Of a stretch of 50,504 nucleotides of DNA, positions 1 through 7,421 are shown piece by piece. Under the pieces are notes generated by a model. It was not told the DNA's origin. It saw nothing but the letters and a program-made list of their open reading frames with translations, and made no database searches. The position numbers were made by a program, and so were the translations under genes. The first letter of the stretch is position 1, and the number at the start of each line of letters is the position of its first letter. This stretch comes from Chloroflexota bacterium (lineage in GTDB: Bacteria > Chloroflexota > Dehalococcoidia > Dehalococcoidales > RBG-16-60-22), in the NCBI GenBank assembly GCA_018829775.1, contig JAHJTL010000053.1:1-50504 (forward strand), read 5' to 3'.

Positions 1-58
1 ATGTTATTGGAAAGTGTCAAACTCCGGGTTGAAGACTACATAACATTTACCTACAAGG

Positions 59-784
59 TTATTTGAAAAGCGACAAGTTTTCCAATTCTAACCTTTTATT
101 GTAGTAATCTATGATTTCTTCGTAGCTTTGATATTTGTAACGACTGTCAATTCTAATAAATGGTTCCTTTGTAATTCTACCTTTGAATTTCTCCTCGTTT
201 TCTTTACTTCCGATAATGTGGAAATCCAAATTAAATTCTACTAATTGATAGGTTCTGGCTAGTGCATCTCCTAGTGTCCCAATGCTGTCAACGATTTCAA
301 ATGCTCTTTTAGGAAACTTAAAACCCTTTTTGTTGAACCATATTACATCAATTCTTTTCACAGTCTCTATAATTTCTTGATAAGTAAATGGTGGCAATGA
401 ATTCATTGTTCTTAAACTACTCAACAAGATATTGTCTTTAAAGGTTGCTGTGGGGTCAGGTGTATAGGTATCAAATTGCTCGAAATTTCCAAGCTCTAAA
501 CAAATACCTTCTATAAAAGAATGCATCCTAACAGGACTCTTTTCGGTAATCGCTTTTATCTTTTCTTCTTCATACTCTTTTAATGCAAATATCCCAAAAC
601 CGATTTTCTTAAAATTACGATTATTTTTTATCTCACGATATAGCACTCCCCTAATTCCAGCCTGCCATTCTTTCATTTCTTTTGCGGCAGGGTAATACTT
701 TTCGATATTGCTGTATATAATATCCCAGGTGGCAGTACCACCATTATCTTCCATTAACTTTATTATCGCTTCAACTTTAGTCAT
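59..784 (-). CDS. Winged-helix plus nuclease-like protein (possible restriction-related)
   Basis: This 241-residue protein is not assigned to a named family with certainty. Residues 1-70 look like a winged-helix/HARE-type DNA-reading domain, as found at the N-terminus of some restriction enzymes (helical start, then GIRGVLYREI and a short beta wing ending IGFGIFAL). The C-terminal half has an IDVIWF strand, a RAFEIVDS strand, an ALARTYQL helix and a LDFHIIGS strand. That order resembles the PD-(D/E)XK-like folds in which a central Glu follows an ID strand, but the canonical Lys is not seen. It starts 2 bases after the stop of the upstream 57-residue gene, so the two are probably cotranscribed. 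The region is AT-rich compared with the rest of the window, which suggests transfer. A DNA-binding regulator is an alternative role. Confidence 0.6.
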   Translation of the reverse strand: MTKVEAIIKLMEDNGGTATWDIIYSNIEKYYPAAKEMKEWQAGIRGVLYREIKNNRNFKKIGFGIFALKEYEEEKIKAITEKSPVRMHSFIEGICLELGNFEQFDTYTPDPTATFKDNILLSSLRTMNSLPPFTYQEIIETVKRIDVIWFNKKGFKFPKRAFEIVDSIGTLGDALARTYQLVEFNLDFHIIGSKENEEKFKGRITKEPFIRIDSRYKYQSYEEIIDYYNKRLELENLSLFK

Positions 785-786
785 CT

Positions 787-960
787 TTACTTCTGCAGAC
801 TTTCTAACAATTCGTATTTCTCATATGAAAGCTCTTGTAATCCTTCATCATCTATATTCAATACTTGACGAATGGCATCAAATAATAAACCCTGCTCTCT
901 AAGCTTATTAAGAAGACGATATTTAGGATCACATTTAATCTCAATGATTATGCTGTCCAT
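787..960 (-). CDS. Small hypothetical protein, 57 residues
   Basis: This is a short open reading frame from ATG at 960 to TAA at 787-789, preceded by a GGAGGG ribosome site at good spacing on the minus strand. The protein begins MDSIIIEIKCDP and is charged and largely helical, ending in KYELLESLQK. It has no membrane segment or signal. It lies between the nuclease-like gene that ends at 983 and the gene that starts at 784, with gaps of 22 and 2 bases, so the three probably form one transcript. I do not recognise the family. It is not a frame-shifted C-terminus of the upstream endonuclease in any way I can see. Confidence 0.55.
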   Translation of the reverse strand: MDSIIIEIKCDPKYRLLNKLREQGLLFDAIRQVLNIDDEGLQELSYEKYELLESLQK

Positions 961-982
961 GAAACACCCTCCTTTGCATAAT

Positions 983-1525
983 TCAGACCAGAAACTGCTC
1001 TAGGACAGCCTCTTTTTCAGACCGAGCCTTCTTGTTATCCAAATCCCCACCAATTTTAAGCTCAATAAGATAGTGGTTATTGGTTTCCTTATCAATCAAG
1101 TAATAATCGCTATCGTGCCTTGTTATTGGCGATACGCCTTCTTTATTCATATCTCGCAAGCATTGATAATCGGCAATGCTAGGTCTTCTCTCATGTCGCT
1201 TGTATTTCTCAAGCATTTCAGCAATTTTGCTTGTTTGGGTTGGGTTTAGTGGGCCCTCAACGTTGTGCTTCACCTCATAGTTTAAACTAGCGATGTTAAT
1301 AGCTAAACCTTCAAGCATATTGCCAAGAGAGCTATCAAGAGAACGAGCTAAAGCGGAATAATATTGTATTTCTTTACCGAGAGCTTCAATAAACACATTG
1401 TGTATTTTCATGTTTATCGTGCCTTCGGGATTATCCACTTCACCCTCGTGTCGTCCCTTGAAGCCAGTCGCAAAGGCTTGCACTGAGGCTTTTACCATAA
1501 CTTTGATAGTGTCTAGTTTACCCAT
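983..1525 (-). CDS. TdeIII-like type II restriction endonuclease, C-terminally short
   Basis: This 180-residue protein probably belongs to the TdeIII/MjaII-like restriction endonucleases. The support is a SLDSSLGNMLE helix in the middle and a nuclease core with DSDYYLID followed about 13 residues later by YLIELKIGGDLDNKKARSEKEA. This fits a PD-(D/E)XK centre with Asp, then Glu-Leu-Lys. As I recall, family members run about 60-100 residues past this motif, whereas this one stops at LEQFLV. The other two frames downstream show no continuation, so a C-terminal deletion is likely and activity is doubtful. No methyltransferase gene is visible, but the cluster runs toward the left window edge and one could lie beyond it. 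The DNA is AT-rich, unlike its neighbours to the right. Confidence 0.6.
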   Translation of the reverse strand: MGKLDTIKVMVKASVQAFATGFKGRHEGEVDNPEGTINMKIHNVFIEALGKEIQYYSALARSLDSSLGNMLEGLAINIASLNYEVKHNVEGPLNPTQTSKIAEMLEKYKRHERRPSIADYQCLRDMNKEGVSPITRHDSDYYLIDKETNNHYLIELKIGGDLDNKKARSEKEAVLEQFLV

Positions 1526-2058
1526 TTGCCCTATTTTACCACATCATCAAACCAGTTTTACTATTTCTTCAACAGTCCTTGACACGTCGTGTTATAATAT
1601 ATTCAGAAATCTACAATTAAATATCAAGCGATACTTACCTTTCGTCTGTATATAGCTATAAGGAAATTTTAAGCACTCAGCGAAAGGAGTAAAACGTAAG
1701 GGAAAAGATAAAGATTGCCCAAATAATCGCCTGATATCCCCCAGAACTCAAACTGGCGGATGGCATAAAACGGCCAGCCAAACGAAAATGGCCTTCTGCC
1801 AGTGAAGAGTCCAAAGCCAACGGTAAACGTCCACCTCCAGCAACCAGTATTCTGAGCAATCGGGTAATCTGTATCTCCCAAACAGCAGGTTTAATTACAA
1901 CCTTTTTATCTTTTGTATTCCGTGCATATAAACTAGTATGAACTATTTACTTTGATAAAATCAGAATTCAGGGTGATACCCAGAAGAAAAAAGGAGGTGA
2001 TCAATTTCAAACAATCAATCGAGGAATCGCTGGATTAAAATTCTCTGAGGAGGAGTAA
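1526..2058. other. Gene-poor 533-base stretch
   Basis: I see no convincing gene here. Two overlapping minus-strand frames between about 1670 and 1880 begin only at TTG and lack a ribosome site. One of them ends in a hydrophobic stretch and may be a decayed membrane-protein fragment. The right end serves as leader for the TRAP operon and contains a full-length Shine-Dalgarno sequence at 1991-2002. No clear sigma70 promoter with both boxes was found for the TRAP operon. Confidence 0.5.
1991..2002 (+). promoter_or_regulatory. Extended Shine-Dalgarno without a canonical start codon
   Basis: The 12 bases AAGGAGGTGATC match the full anti-Shine-Dalgarno complement. No ATG, GTG or TTG follows at normal distance. 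The only frame in register starts at ATT (2004) and runs 14 codons to TGA at 2046-2048, which overlaps the ribosome site of the TRAP binding-protein gene. It could be a leader peptide, a ribosome standby site or chance. Confidence 0.3.
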
Positions 2059-3249
2059 ATGAAGAAAGGAAGAATAATTGCTGTAGTTATGGTTCTGGCA
2101 CTAATCAGCAGCGTTATTGCTGCCGGTTGTGCGGCACCAGCTCCCACACCAGCTCCCGCTCCGGCACCAGCTCCCGCTCCAGCACCAGCACCAGCTCCGG
2201 CTCCAGCACCAGCTCCGGCTCCCACTCCAGCACCATCACCAGCTCCAGCCGCACCGGCGGAAGTAATCACCTTGATAGGACAGTCATCCCTGCCCGCCGG
2301 AATGCCGGTAACCTGGGGCATGGAGAATTTAGCCAAGCGAATTGAAATCGCCACTCAGGGACGCCTTATCATGAAAGCTTACCCCGCCGGCGCCATCTGC
2401 CCGGCAACTGAAGAGCACAAGGCTCTTCAGACCGGCGTGCTTGACTGGGCCGGCAGCGGCGGCGGCTATATGAGAGGCGACATGCCGTGGGCCGGCTATC
2501 TCATTCAACCGGTAGCCGGCATGCCTCCGGAACCGCTCCAGATCTGGCTTGACAACGAGGGTTGTGATATAGCCAACAGGTGGTTCGAGACACTGGGGTG
2601 GGATTTATATTTTCCTAATGGTACTGGTTTCGCCGGGCCACCCGAGATATTCGGCCACTTCGACAAGGAGCTGAATACCGTCGCCGACCTGAAGGGGATA
2701 AAGATGCGATGCTCCGGTGACGGTGGCACCGTCCTCGGCCGCATGGGCGTCGGCCCGCTCTTCATGCCCCTGGGCGAAGTCTTCGAAGCCATGCAACGCG
2801 GCCTCATTGACGCCTACGAATGCAGTTCCCCGCGCTTTGACTGGGAAATGGGCCTGAATGAAGTGGGCAAGTACATCTACATGTCCCCGATACGGGCGCC
2901 CACCGAGGTCTACATGTTTCTGCTGAAGAAGAGCGTGTTTATGGCGCTGCCCGACGACCTCAAGGTAATCATTGAGGACATGGGCGTGGCGGAGACATGG
3001 GACTACCATAACCAGCTCATCGCCGGCGACGTCGAAGCGCTCCAGAACTTCAGAGACTACGGGAACATCGTGCTGCCTCTGCCCTCGGCAATAGAGGAGG
3101 CGTTCGGTCAAGAGGCCATAAAATACATCGATGAAGAGATGGCCAAGGACGCCGGATTTATGGAGGTGGCGCAGTCCCAGCGTGATTTTGCCAAGAACTG
3201 GAACGATTTGTACGGGCTTCCTTCCTGGGCCAAATGGTCATTCAAGTAA
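2059..3249 (+). CDS. dctP: TRAP transporter substrate-binding lipoprotein (DctP family)
   Basis: This is the extracytoplasmic binding protein of a tripartite ATP-independent transporter. It captures an organic acid outside the membrane and delivers it to the DctQM permease. Residues 1-23 form a signal peptide, and Cys24 in IAAGC is the probable lipidation site. Residues 25-67 are an almost pure Pro-Ala linker that would tether the domain to the membrane. The DctP fold starts near residue 70, and the family motif with a substrate-binding arginine is seen as ADLKGIKMR (Arg217). A GAGGAGGAG ribosome site precedes the ATG. The permease genes follow in the same direction after an intergenic hairpin. 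The ligand cannot be read from sequence; a carboxylate is expected from the arginine. Confidence 0.92.
   Translation: MKKGRIIAVVMVLALISSVIAAGCAAPAPTPAPAPAPAPAPAPAPAPAPAPAPAPTPAPSPAPAAPAEVITLIGQSSLPAGMPVTWGMENLAKRIEIATQGRLIMKAYPAGAICPATEEHKALQTGVLDWAGSGGGYMRGDMPWAGYLIQPVAGMPPEPLQIWLDNEGCDIANRWFETLGWDLYFPNGTGFAGPPEIFGHFDKELNTVADLKGIKMRCSGDGGTVLGRMGVGPLFMPLGEVFEAMQRGLIDAYECSSPRFDWEMGLNEVGKYIYMSPIRAPTEVYMFLLKKSVFMALPDDLKVIIEDMGVAETWDYHNQLIAGDVEALQNFRDYGNIVLPLPSAIEEAFGQEAIKYIDEEMAKDAGFMEVAQSQRDFAKNWNDLYGLPSWAKWSFK
2131..2250 (+). repeat. Pro-Ala codon repeat (six-base units)
   Basis: This is an imperfect tandem array of six-base units such as GCTCCA, GCTCCC and GCACCA that encodes the Pro-Ala linker of the TRAP binding protein. 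Units are whole codon pairs, so slippage would change linker length without shifting the frame. Confidence 0.85.
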
Positions 3250-3285
3250 AGCCCGGTTAGCTAACGACAGCCAAATCTAGTTTGT

Positions 3286-3314
3286 CCCCGCTCCGGGGAT
3301 AACCCGGAGCGGGG
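3286..3314 (+). terminator. Perfect 12-bp hairpin between TRAP binding-protein and permease genes
   Basis: The arms at 3286-3297 and 3303-3314 (CCCCGCTCCGGG and its complement) pair perfectly around a five-base GATAA loop. No T-run follows, so this looks more like an mRNA-stabilising or attenuating stem than a full terminator. Such a stem would let the binding protein be made in excess over the permeases. Confidence 0.65.
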
Positions 3315-3352
3315 CATGGTAAAGGATAAAATTTGAAAGATTAAAGCAGAAA

Positions 3353-3859
3353 ATGAGAAAAATAGTTAAAGCGATAGACCGTCTTAATGATAGGGTGGGC
3401 ATGGCGGTGAGATGGCTTTCCGTCCTCTGTCTCGGTGTCATCTGCGTTGAGGTGTTCATGCGGTATGTGCTTAACCACCCGACGACAACACTGCCGATAA
3501 CGGCCGTCATGACCGCGTCCACCATGTATGCCTGTTCCTTTGGCTATGTCCACCTCAACCGCCGCCACATCAGGGTGGATGTTATTTACACCCACTTTCC
3601 AGTGTGGGCCAAGCTTGTTGTCGACGTTTTTTGCGCTCTGCTCTTTCTCCTGCCGCTTATCGGTCTGCTTGCCTACGCCGGCTGGAACTGGATGTGGTTT
3701 GCCTGGGCAACCAATGAGAAGAACCTGTTTAGCTGGTGGTATCCCATAATGGGTCCGGTAAGAACCACCGTCTTTATTGGTTTTGTTTTGTTTGCCCTCC
3801 AGGGTATTGCCACGCTCTACCGTGACATCTATTTTCTGGTGAGGAATGAAGAGCTATGA
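3353..3859 (+). CDS. dctQ: TRAP transporter small permease (DctQ family)
   Basis: This is the small membrane subunit of the TRAP carrier, which pairs with DctM. The 168 residues hold four hydrophobic segments (about 15-38, 48-70, 85-112 and 128-150), the usual number. The first segment contains the VEVFMRYVL pattern typical of DctQ proteins (Glu followed by Met-Arg-Tyr), and a HLNRRHIRVD loop follows the second. The stop overlaps the start of the large permease gene by 4 bases (ATGA), indicating translational coupling. The gene lies 103 bases after the binding protein, beyond the hairpin at 3286-3314. Confidence 0.9.
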   Translation: MRKIVKAIDRLNDRVGMAVRWLSVLCLGVICVEVFMRYVLNHPTTTLPITAVMTASTMYACSFGYVHLNRRHIRVDVIYTHFPVWAKLVVDVFCALLFLLPLIGLLAYAGWNWMWFAWATNEKNLFSWWYPIMGPVRTTVFIGFVLFALQGIATLYRDIYFLVRNEEL

Positions 3860-5202
3860 TTAATATTAGCCCAGAGTTAGTCACCATAGCCATGCTCGGT
3901 GGCATCCTGCTTTTCGTCCTGCTTGGCTACCCCCTGGCCATTGTCGTCGGTGGTATGGGCATCGTCATGGGAATCGCCATGTTCGGGCCAAATATCGCAC
4001 TGGAAGTCATCTACCACCGTGTTTTCGAGTTGCTGAATAACTATATCATTATGGCGGCGCCGGGTTTTATCTTCATGGGCATCATGCTGGGGTACTCGGG
4101 AATAACCGAAAAAATGTTCTCCGCCATGTACCTGTGGCTCGCCGGTTTCCGTGGTGGGCTGGCCATAGTCACCGTACTAATCGGCACCATCCTGGCCGCC
4201 TGCGTCGGCATCATCGGCGCCTCGGTCACGGCGCTGACCATTATCGCCCTGCCCGCCATGATAAATCGAGGGTACAATAAAGCCTTGGCCTGCGGTGCGG
4301 TATGTGCCGGCGGCACCCTGGGCATCCTGATTCCTCCCAGCATCATGCTGGTAATCTACGGGCCAATGGCGGCAATCTCGGTAGGCAAGCTGTTTTTTGC
4401 CGCCTTCATCCCCGGGTTCCTCCTTTCCGGGTTATACTGTAGCTACCTCGCCATACGCTGTTTCTTCCAGAAAGAACTGGCGCCCCCCGTGCCGGTTGAG
4501 GAGAGGGCCGTCCCCTGGGGGAAGAAAACCTGGGACCTGCTCACCTCCATGGTGCCACCACTGGTACTTATTCTGTCCGTGCTGGGGAGTATTTTCATGG
4601 GTATCGCTACCCCCACCGAGGCTGCCTCCGTCGGTGCCCTTGCCGCCACGCTTATGGCGGTCGCTTACCGTCGTTTTAACTTCAATATCCTTAAAAATAC
4701 CATGACCGAGACGATAAAAGTCACCGGCATGGTGCTCCTGGTCGGTGCCACCGCTTATGCCTTCGTCGGCGTATTTATGCGCGGCGGCGGCGGCGATGTC
4801 GTGAAAGAGATGATTCTGGGCGCTCCCGGTGGCAAGTGGGGCTGCTTTGCCATTATCATGTTCATCGTTTTCCTCCTGGGCTATTTCATTGACTGGCTGG
4901 GAATTCTGTTCATTGTCGTTCCCATAATAACGCCGGTTGGCGCGGAGCTCGGTTTCGACAAGCTCTGGTTTGCCATGATGATCTGCGTTAACCTGCAGAC
5001 GTCTTTCCTGACCCCTCCCTTCGCCTATGCCATATTCTACCTCCGCGGTGCCGCCGACCCATCTCTGGGGGTAACCACGGGTGACATCATCCGTGGGGTA
5101 TGGCCTTTTATTATTCTCATCTTGATTGCGCTTGGGCTGTGCATCATCTTTCCCCAGATAATCCTCTGGCTTCCAGGGCAGATGATAACCGGCTTCAAGT
5201 AG
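3856..5202 (+). CDS. dctM: TRAP transporter large permease (DctM family)
   Basis: This is the large channel-forming subunit that drives substrate uptake with a sodium or proton gradient. The 448-residue length is normal for DctM. About 12 hydrophobic segments are visible. Family features include PGFIFMGIMLGYSG near residue 68, GTLGILIPPSIMLVIYG near 155, GIATPTEAASVGALAA near 250, and PVGAELGFDKLWFAMMI with NLQTSFLTPPFAYAIFYL near the C-terminus. It overlaps the DctQ stop by 4 bases. A strong intrinsic terminator lies 38 bases after its stop and closes the operon. Confidence 0.93.
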   Translation: MINISPELVTIAMLGGILLFVLLGYPLAIVVGGMGIVMGIAMFGPNIALEVIYHRVFELLNNYIIMAAPGFIFMGIMLGYSGITEKMFSAMYLWLAGFRGGLAIVTVLIGTILAACVGIIGASVTALTIIALPAMINRGYNKALACGAVCAGGTLGILIPPSIMLVIYGPMAAISVGKLFFAAFIPGFLLSGLYCSYLAIRCFFQKELAPPVPVEERAVPWGKKTWDLLTSMVPPLVLILSVLGSIFMGIATPTEAASVGALAATLMAVAYRRFNFNILKNTMTETIKVTGMVLLVGATAYAFVGVFMRGGGGDVVKEMILGAPGGKWGCFAIIMFIVFLLGYFIDWLGILFIVVPIITPVGAELGFDKLWFAMMICVNLQTSFLTPPFAYAIFYLRGAADPSLGVTTGDIIRGVWPFIILILIALGLCIIFPQIILWLPGQMITGFK

Positions 5203-5239
5203 TAAGAGAGTTGTTCTGAATCAGATAACTTTTTCTGAC

Positions 5240-5273
5240 AACCGCCTCGACAAAATCGAGGCGGTTGCTTTTT
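5240..5273 (+). terminator. Rho-independent terminator of the TRAP operon
   Basis: An 11-bp perfect stem (AACCGCCTCGA with its complement) encloses a CAAAA loop and is followed by GCTTTTT. Its place just after the large permease stop fits the end of the dctPQM transcript. Confidence 0.9.
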
Positions 5274-5288
5274 AGAATCGTATATTAT

Positions 5289-5317
5289 TTGTCATTTCAC
5301 ATGTCTGTCATTATAAT
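5289..5317 (+). promoter_or_regulatory. Sigma70-type promoter of the aminotransferase gene
   Basis: TTGTCA at 5289-5294, a 17-base spacer, then a perfect TATAAT at 5312-5317. Transcription would begin near 5324, leaving a leader of about 90 bases that contains a short reading frame (5333-5434). Confidence 0.75.
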
Positions 5318-5332
5318 CTTAAAGGTACAGGT

Positions 5333-5434
5333 ATGTTTCACACATCCATAAATATGCCTGACTTGGTTTCCGATATAGTGCGCCAGATAATTACCGCCGG
5401 AAGGAACATAGAACGATGCCTGAGGAACGGGTAA
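5333..5434 (+). CDS. Possible 33-residue upstream reading frame
   Basis: ATG at 5333 opens a 33-codon frame ending TAA at 5432-5434, inside the first codons of the aminotransferase in another frame. An AAAGGTACAGG stretch lies before it but is a weak ribosome site. If translated it would couple to the aminotransferase start. It could equally be chance coding in a leader; I do not recognise the peptide. Confidence 0.25.
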   Translation: MFHTSINMPDLVSDIVRQIITAGRNIERCLRNG

Positions 5435-6609
5435 CAGGGATGAAAAAAAGGACTGCCGAGCGCGTTGCTAAAGTATCCGACGTCGGCTTTGCCAAATTTT
5501 TAAGCCTGTTCCATTCTCTGGAAGGTGGCATTTCACTGAGCGTTGGGGAGCCTGATTTCCCCACACCCTGGCACATCTGTGAGGCCAGCGTTGAAGCCAT
5601 GAAGAAGGGCATCACCACCTATACCCCCACAGCTGGGTTCCCCGAACTGCGAGAAGCCGTTGCCCGGCATCTGGAAAAACTCTACGGCATAAAATATGAC
5701 CCGAAGACTGAAATCGTCATTACCGTTGGCGCCAGCCAGGCGATGGACCTTGCTTTCAGAACGATTCTGGACCCGGGCGATGAGGTTATCATGCCCGACC
5801 CTTACTACGTGTGCTATCCTTCCTGCATCGTCCTGTCGCACGGTGTGCCTGTTACCGTACCGACCAGACCGGATAATGACTTCAAACTGGAGGCGGACCG
5901 GATTGAAGCTAAAATTACGCCAAAGACGAAGGTCATCCTCTTCGGCTATCCGGCCAACCCGACGGGTACCGAACTCACCCGCGAGGAATATGCCGAGATT
6001 GCCAGAGTGGCAGAAAAGCACGACCTGCTGGTCATCTCGGATGAAATTTACAGTCGCCTGACCTACGACGTAGAGCACACCTGTTTCCCCACACTGCCCG
6101 GAATGAAGGAGCGCACCATTCTCCTGGACGGTTTCTCCAAAGCATACGCCATGACCGGCTGGCGCCTGGGCTATGCCGCCGGGCCGGCGGAAATCATGGC
6201 CGCCATCAGCAAGGTGCACCAGCACACCATGCTCAGCCCGTCCAGCATGGCACAGCTGGCCGCCCTGGAAGCCCTGAAAAGCGGCGAAGAAGATGTCCAG
6301 CGGATGCTGGCCGAGTATAGCCGTCGTCGCAAGGTAATTGTACGCGGCCTTAATGACATAGGGCTCAAATGCCACGAGCCGAAAGGGGCCTTCTATGCCT
6401 TCCCTTCGGTTCAGGTTACCGGTATGACGTCAGATGAGTTCACCGAGAATCTCCTCAAAGAAGAAAAGGTAATCGTCATGCCGGGCAGTCTTTTCGGCCG
6501 GCAGGGCGAGGGATACGTGCGCTGCTGCTATGCCACCTCTCTATCCGATATTGAAGAAGCGCTGCGCCGCATGGCCCGCTTCGTCGAGCGCCATCGCGCT
6601 CATCCCTGA
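5416..6609 (+). CDS. PLP-dependent class I/II aminotransferase
   Basis: This cytosolic enzyme moves an amino group between an amino acid and a 2-oxo acid. The 397 residues carry the fold-type I marks: YPANPTG (Asn181), VISDEIY (Asp209), the pyridoxal-phosphate lysine in DGFSKAYAMTGWRLGY (Lys242, Arg250), and a C-terminal carboxylate-binding arginine in GEGYVRCCYA. It resembles the aspartate/aromatic aminotransferase subgroup Igamma, so substrate range cannot be fixed from sequence. It is transcribed alone, from the promoter at 5289-5317. A GGAAGGA site 10-11 bases upstream supports the 5416 start; ATG at 5440 (MKKRTAERV) is an alternative that would trim eight residues. Confidence 0.92.
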   Translation: MPEERVTGMKKRTAERVAKVSDVGFAKFLSLFHSLEGGISLSVGEPDFPTPWHICEASVEAMKKGITTYTPTAGFPELREAVARHLEKLYGIKYDPKTEIVITVGASQAMDLAFRTILDPGDEVIMPDPYYVCYPSCIVLSHGVPVTVPTRPDNDFKLEADRIEAKITPKTKVILFGYPANPTGTELTREEYAEIARVAEKHDLLVISDEIYSRLTYDVEHTCFPTLPGMKERTILLDGFSKAYAMTGWRLGYAAGPAEIMAAISKVHQHTMLSPSSMAQLAALEALKSGEEDVQRMLAEYSRRRKVIVRGLNDIGLKCHEPKGAFYAFPSVQVTGMTSDEFTENLLKEEKVIVMPGSLFGRQGEGYVRCCYATSLSDIEEALRRMARFVERHRAHP

Positions 6610-6695
6610 CCAGTATAAAATATCGGTCTGAACACCAAATGAAGCTGACCCCTCACATTATCCAGATTAACGCTTAAAAATAATTCGACGTACTC

Positions 6696-6724
6696 TTTAC
6701 TACTGATGAAAATGGAGTTATTAT
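6696..6724 (+). promoter_or_regulatory. Candidate sigma70 promoter for the response-regulator cluster
   Basis: TTTACT at 6696-6701, a 17-base spacer, then TATTAT at 6719-6724. A start near 6731 would leave a short leader before the ATG at 6750. Confidence 0.5.
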
Positions 6725-6749
6725 ATGAAAAAGGTTTTCGGGGTGCCAA

Positions 6750-7379
6750 ATGGCAGACGAGAAAATAAAGATTCTGGTAGTCGATGACGAGGAAACAGTA
6801 CGGTTACTGTTTCAGCGAGTATTGCAGGCCGCCGGTTATGATGCGGTCATTGCGGCTGACGGTGAAGAAGCCCTGTCGGTTATTGCCAATGGTGATATTG
6901 GTGTGGTGCTGCTGGATATCAAAATGCCCGGACTTTCTGGTATCGACGTGCTGGGCAGAATAAGCACCGATTGGCCGAATCTCTGCGTCATCATGGCAAC
7001 CGCGGTTGCCGACATTGAGACCGGAGTTGAGGCTATGAAGTTGGGTGCCTACGACTATATCACCAAGCCATTTGACCAAGATGAAGCGCTGCTTAAAATC
7101 CGTCGGGCTATTCAGAAATGGCAGGAACGACTTCAGGATAAGCAGCACTTACTCCAGCTCGAGCAAAACATCACCGAACAGACCAGACGATTGCAGGGGC
7201 AGTTCACCGAGCTAGTTAGCAGCCTGGCCAGAGAGCACCAGCTACTTCTGCAACTGGCGGCAAAGCAGGAAGCCGGTAAAAAGTCCCCGCTCTCCGGTCT
7301 TCCCCCGGAACTGCAGGGGCCGATTTCCACGGTCAAAGAATTCAGAGATGCTCTGCTCAAGATTCTGCACAGATCCTAG
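6750..7379 (+). CDS. Response regulator with receiver domain and coiled-coil tail
   Basis: Residues 1-122 form a CheY-like receiver. The acidic pair is Asp12/Asp13, the phosphorylation site is Asp56 in LLDIKMPG, Thr84 sits in the switch strand and Lys106 in YITKPFD. The remaining 85 residues hold no DNA-binding or enzymatic domain that I can identify. They form a predicted coiled coil rich in Gln, Glu and Leu, then a short tail with PPELQGPISTVKEF. Such proteins act through protein contacts, in a phosphorelay or on a partner regulator. The next gene, an OmpR-type regulator, begins 42 bases later in the same direction. No kinase gene adjoins it. Confidence 0.88.
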   Translation: MADEKIKILVVDDEETVRLLFQRVLQAAGYDAVIAADGEEALSVIANGDIGVVLLDIKMPGLSGIDVLGRISTDWPNLCVIMATAVADIETGVEAMKLGAYDYITKPFDQDEALLKIRRAIQKWQERLQDKQHLLQLEQNITEQTRRLQGQFTELVSSLAREHQLLLQLAAKQEAGKKSPLSGLPPELQGPISTVKEFRDALLKILHRS

Positions 7380-7421
7380 TTTATCTCTTAATCGATTTTG
7401 CTGATAAAGGGTTATTAGCTG

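Noticed and set aside
1-65. 21-codon plus-strand frame starting at base 1
   Set aside because: It is too short, has no visible ribosome site since the window begins there, and no recognisable sequence.
1669-1881. Two overlapping minus-strand frames with a hydrophobic end, possible membrane protein
   Set aside because: Both start only at TTG, have no ribosome site, and neither shows a family motif. At best they are a decayed fragment.
2007-2354. Minus-strand frame rich in Gly-Ala
   Set aside because: It is the complement of the Pro-Ala repeat in the TRAP binding-protein gene, so its composition is an artefact.
5533-6375. 280-residue minus-strand frame
   Set aside because: It lies fully inside the aminotransferase gene, whose catalytic motifs are complete.
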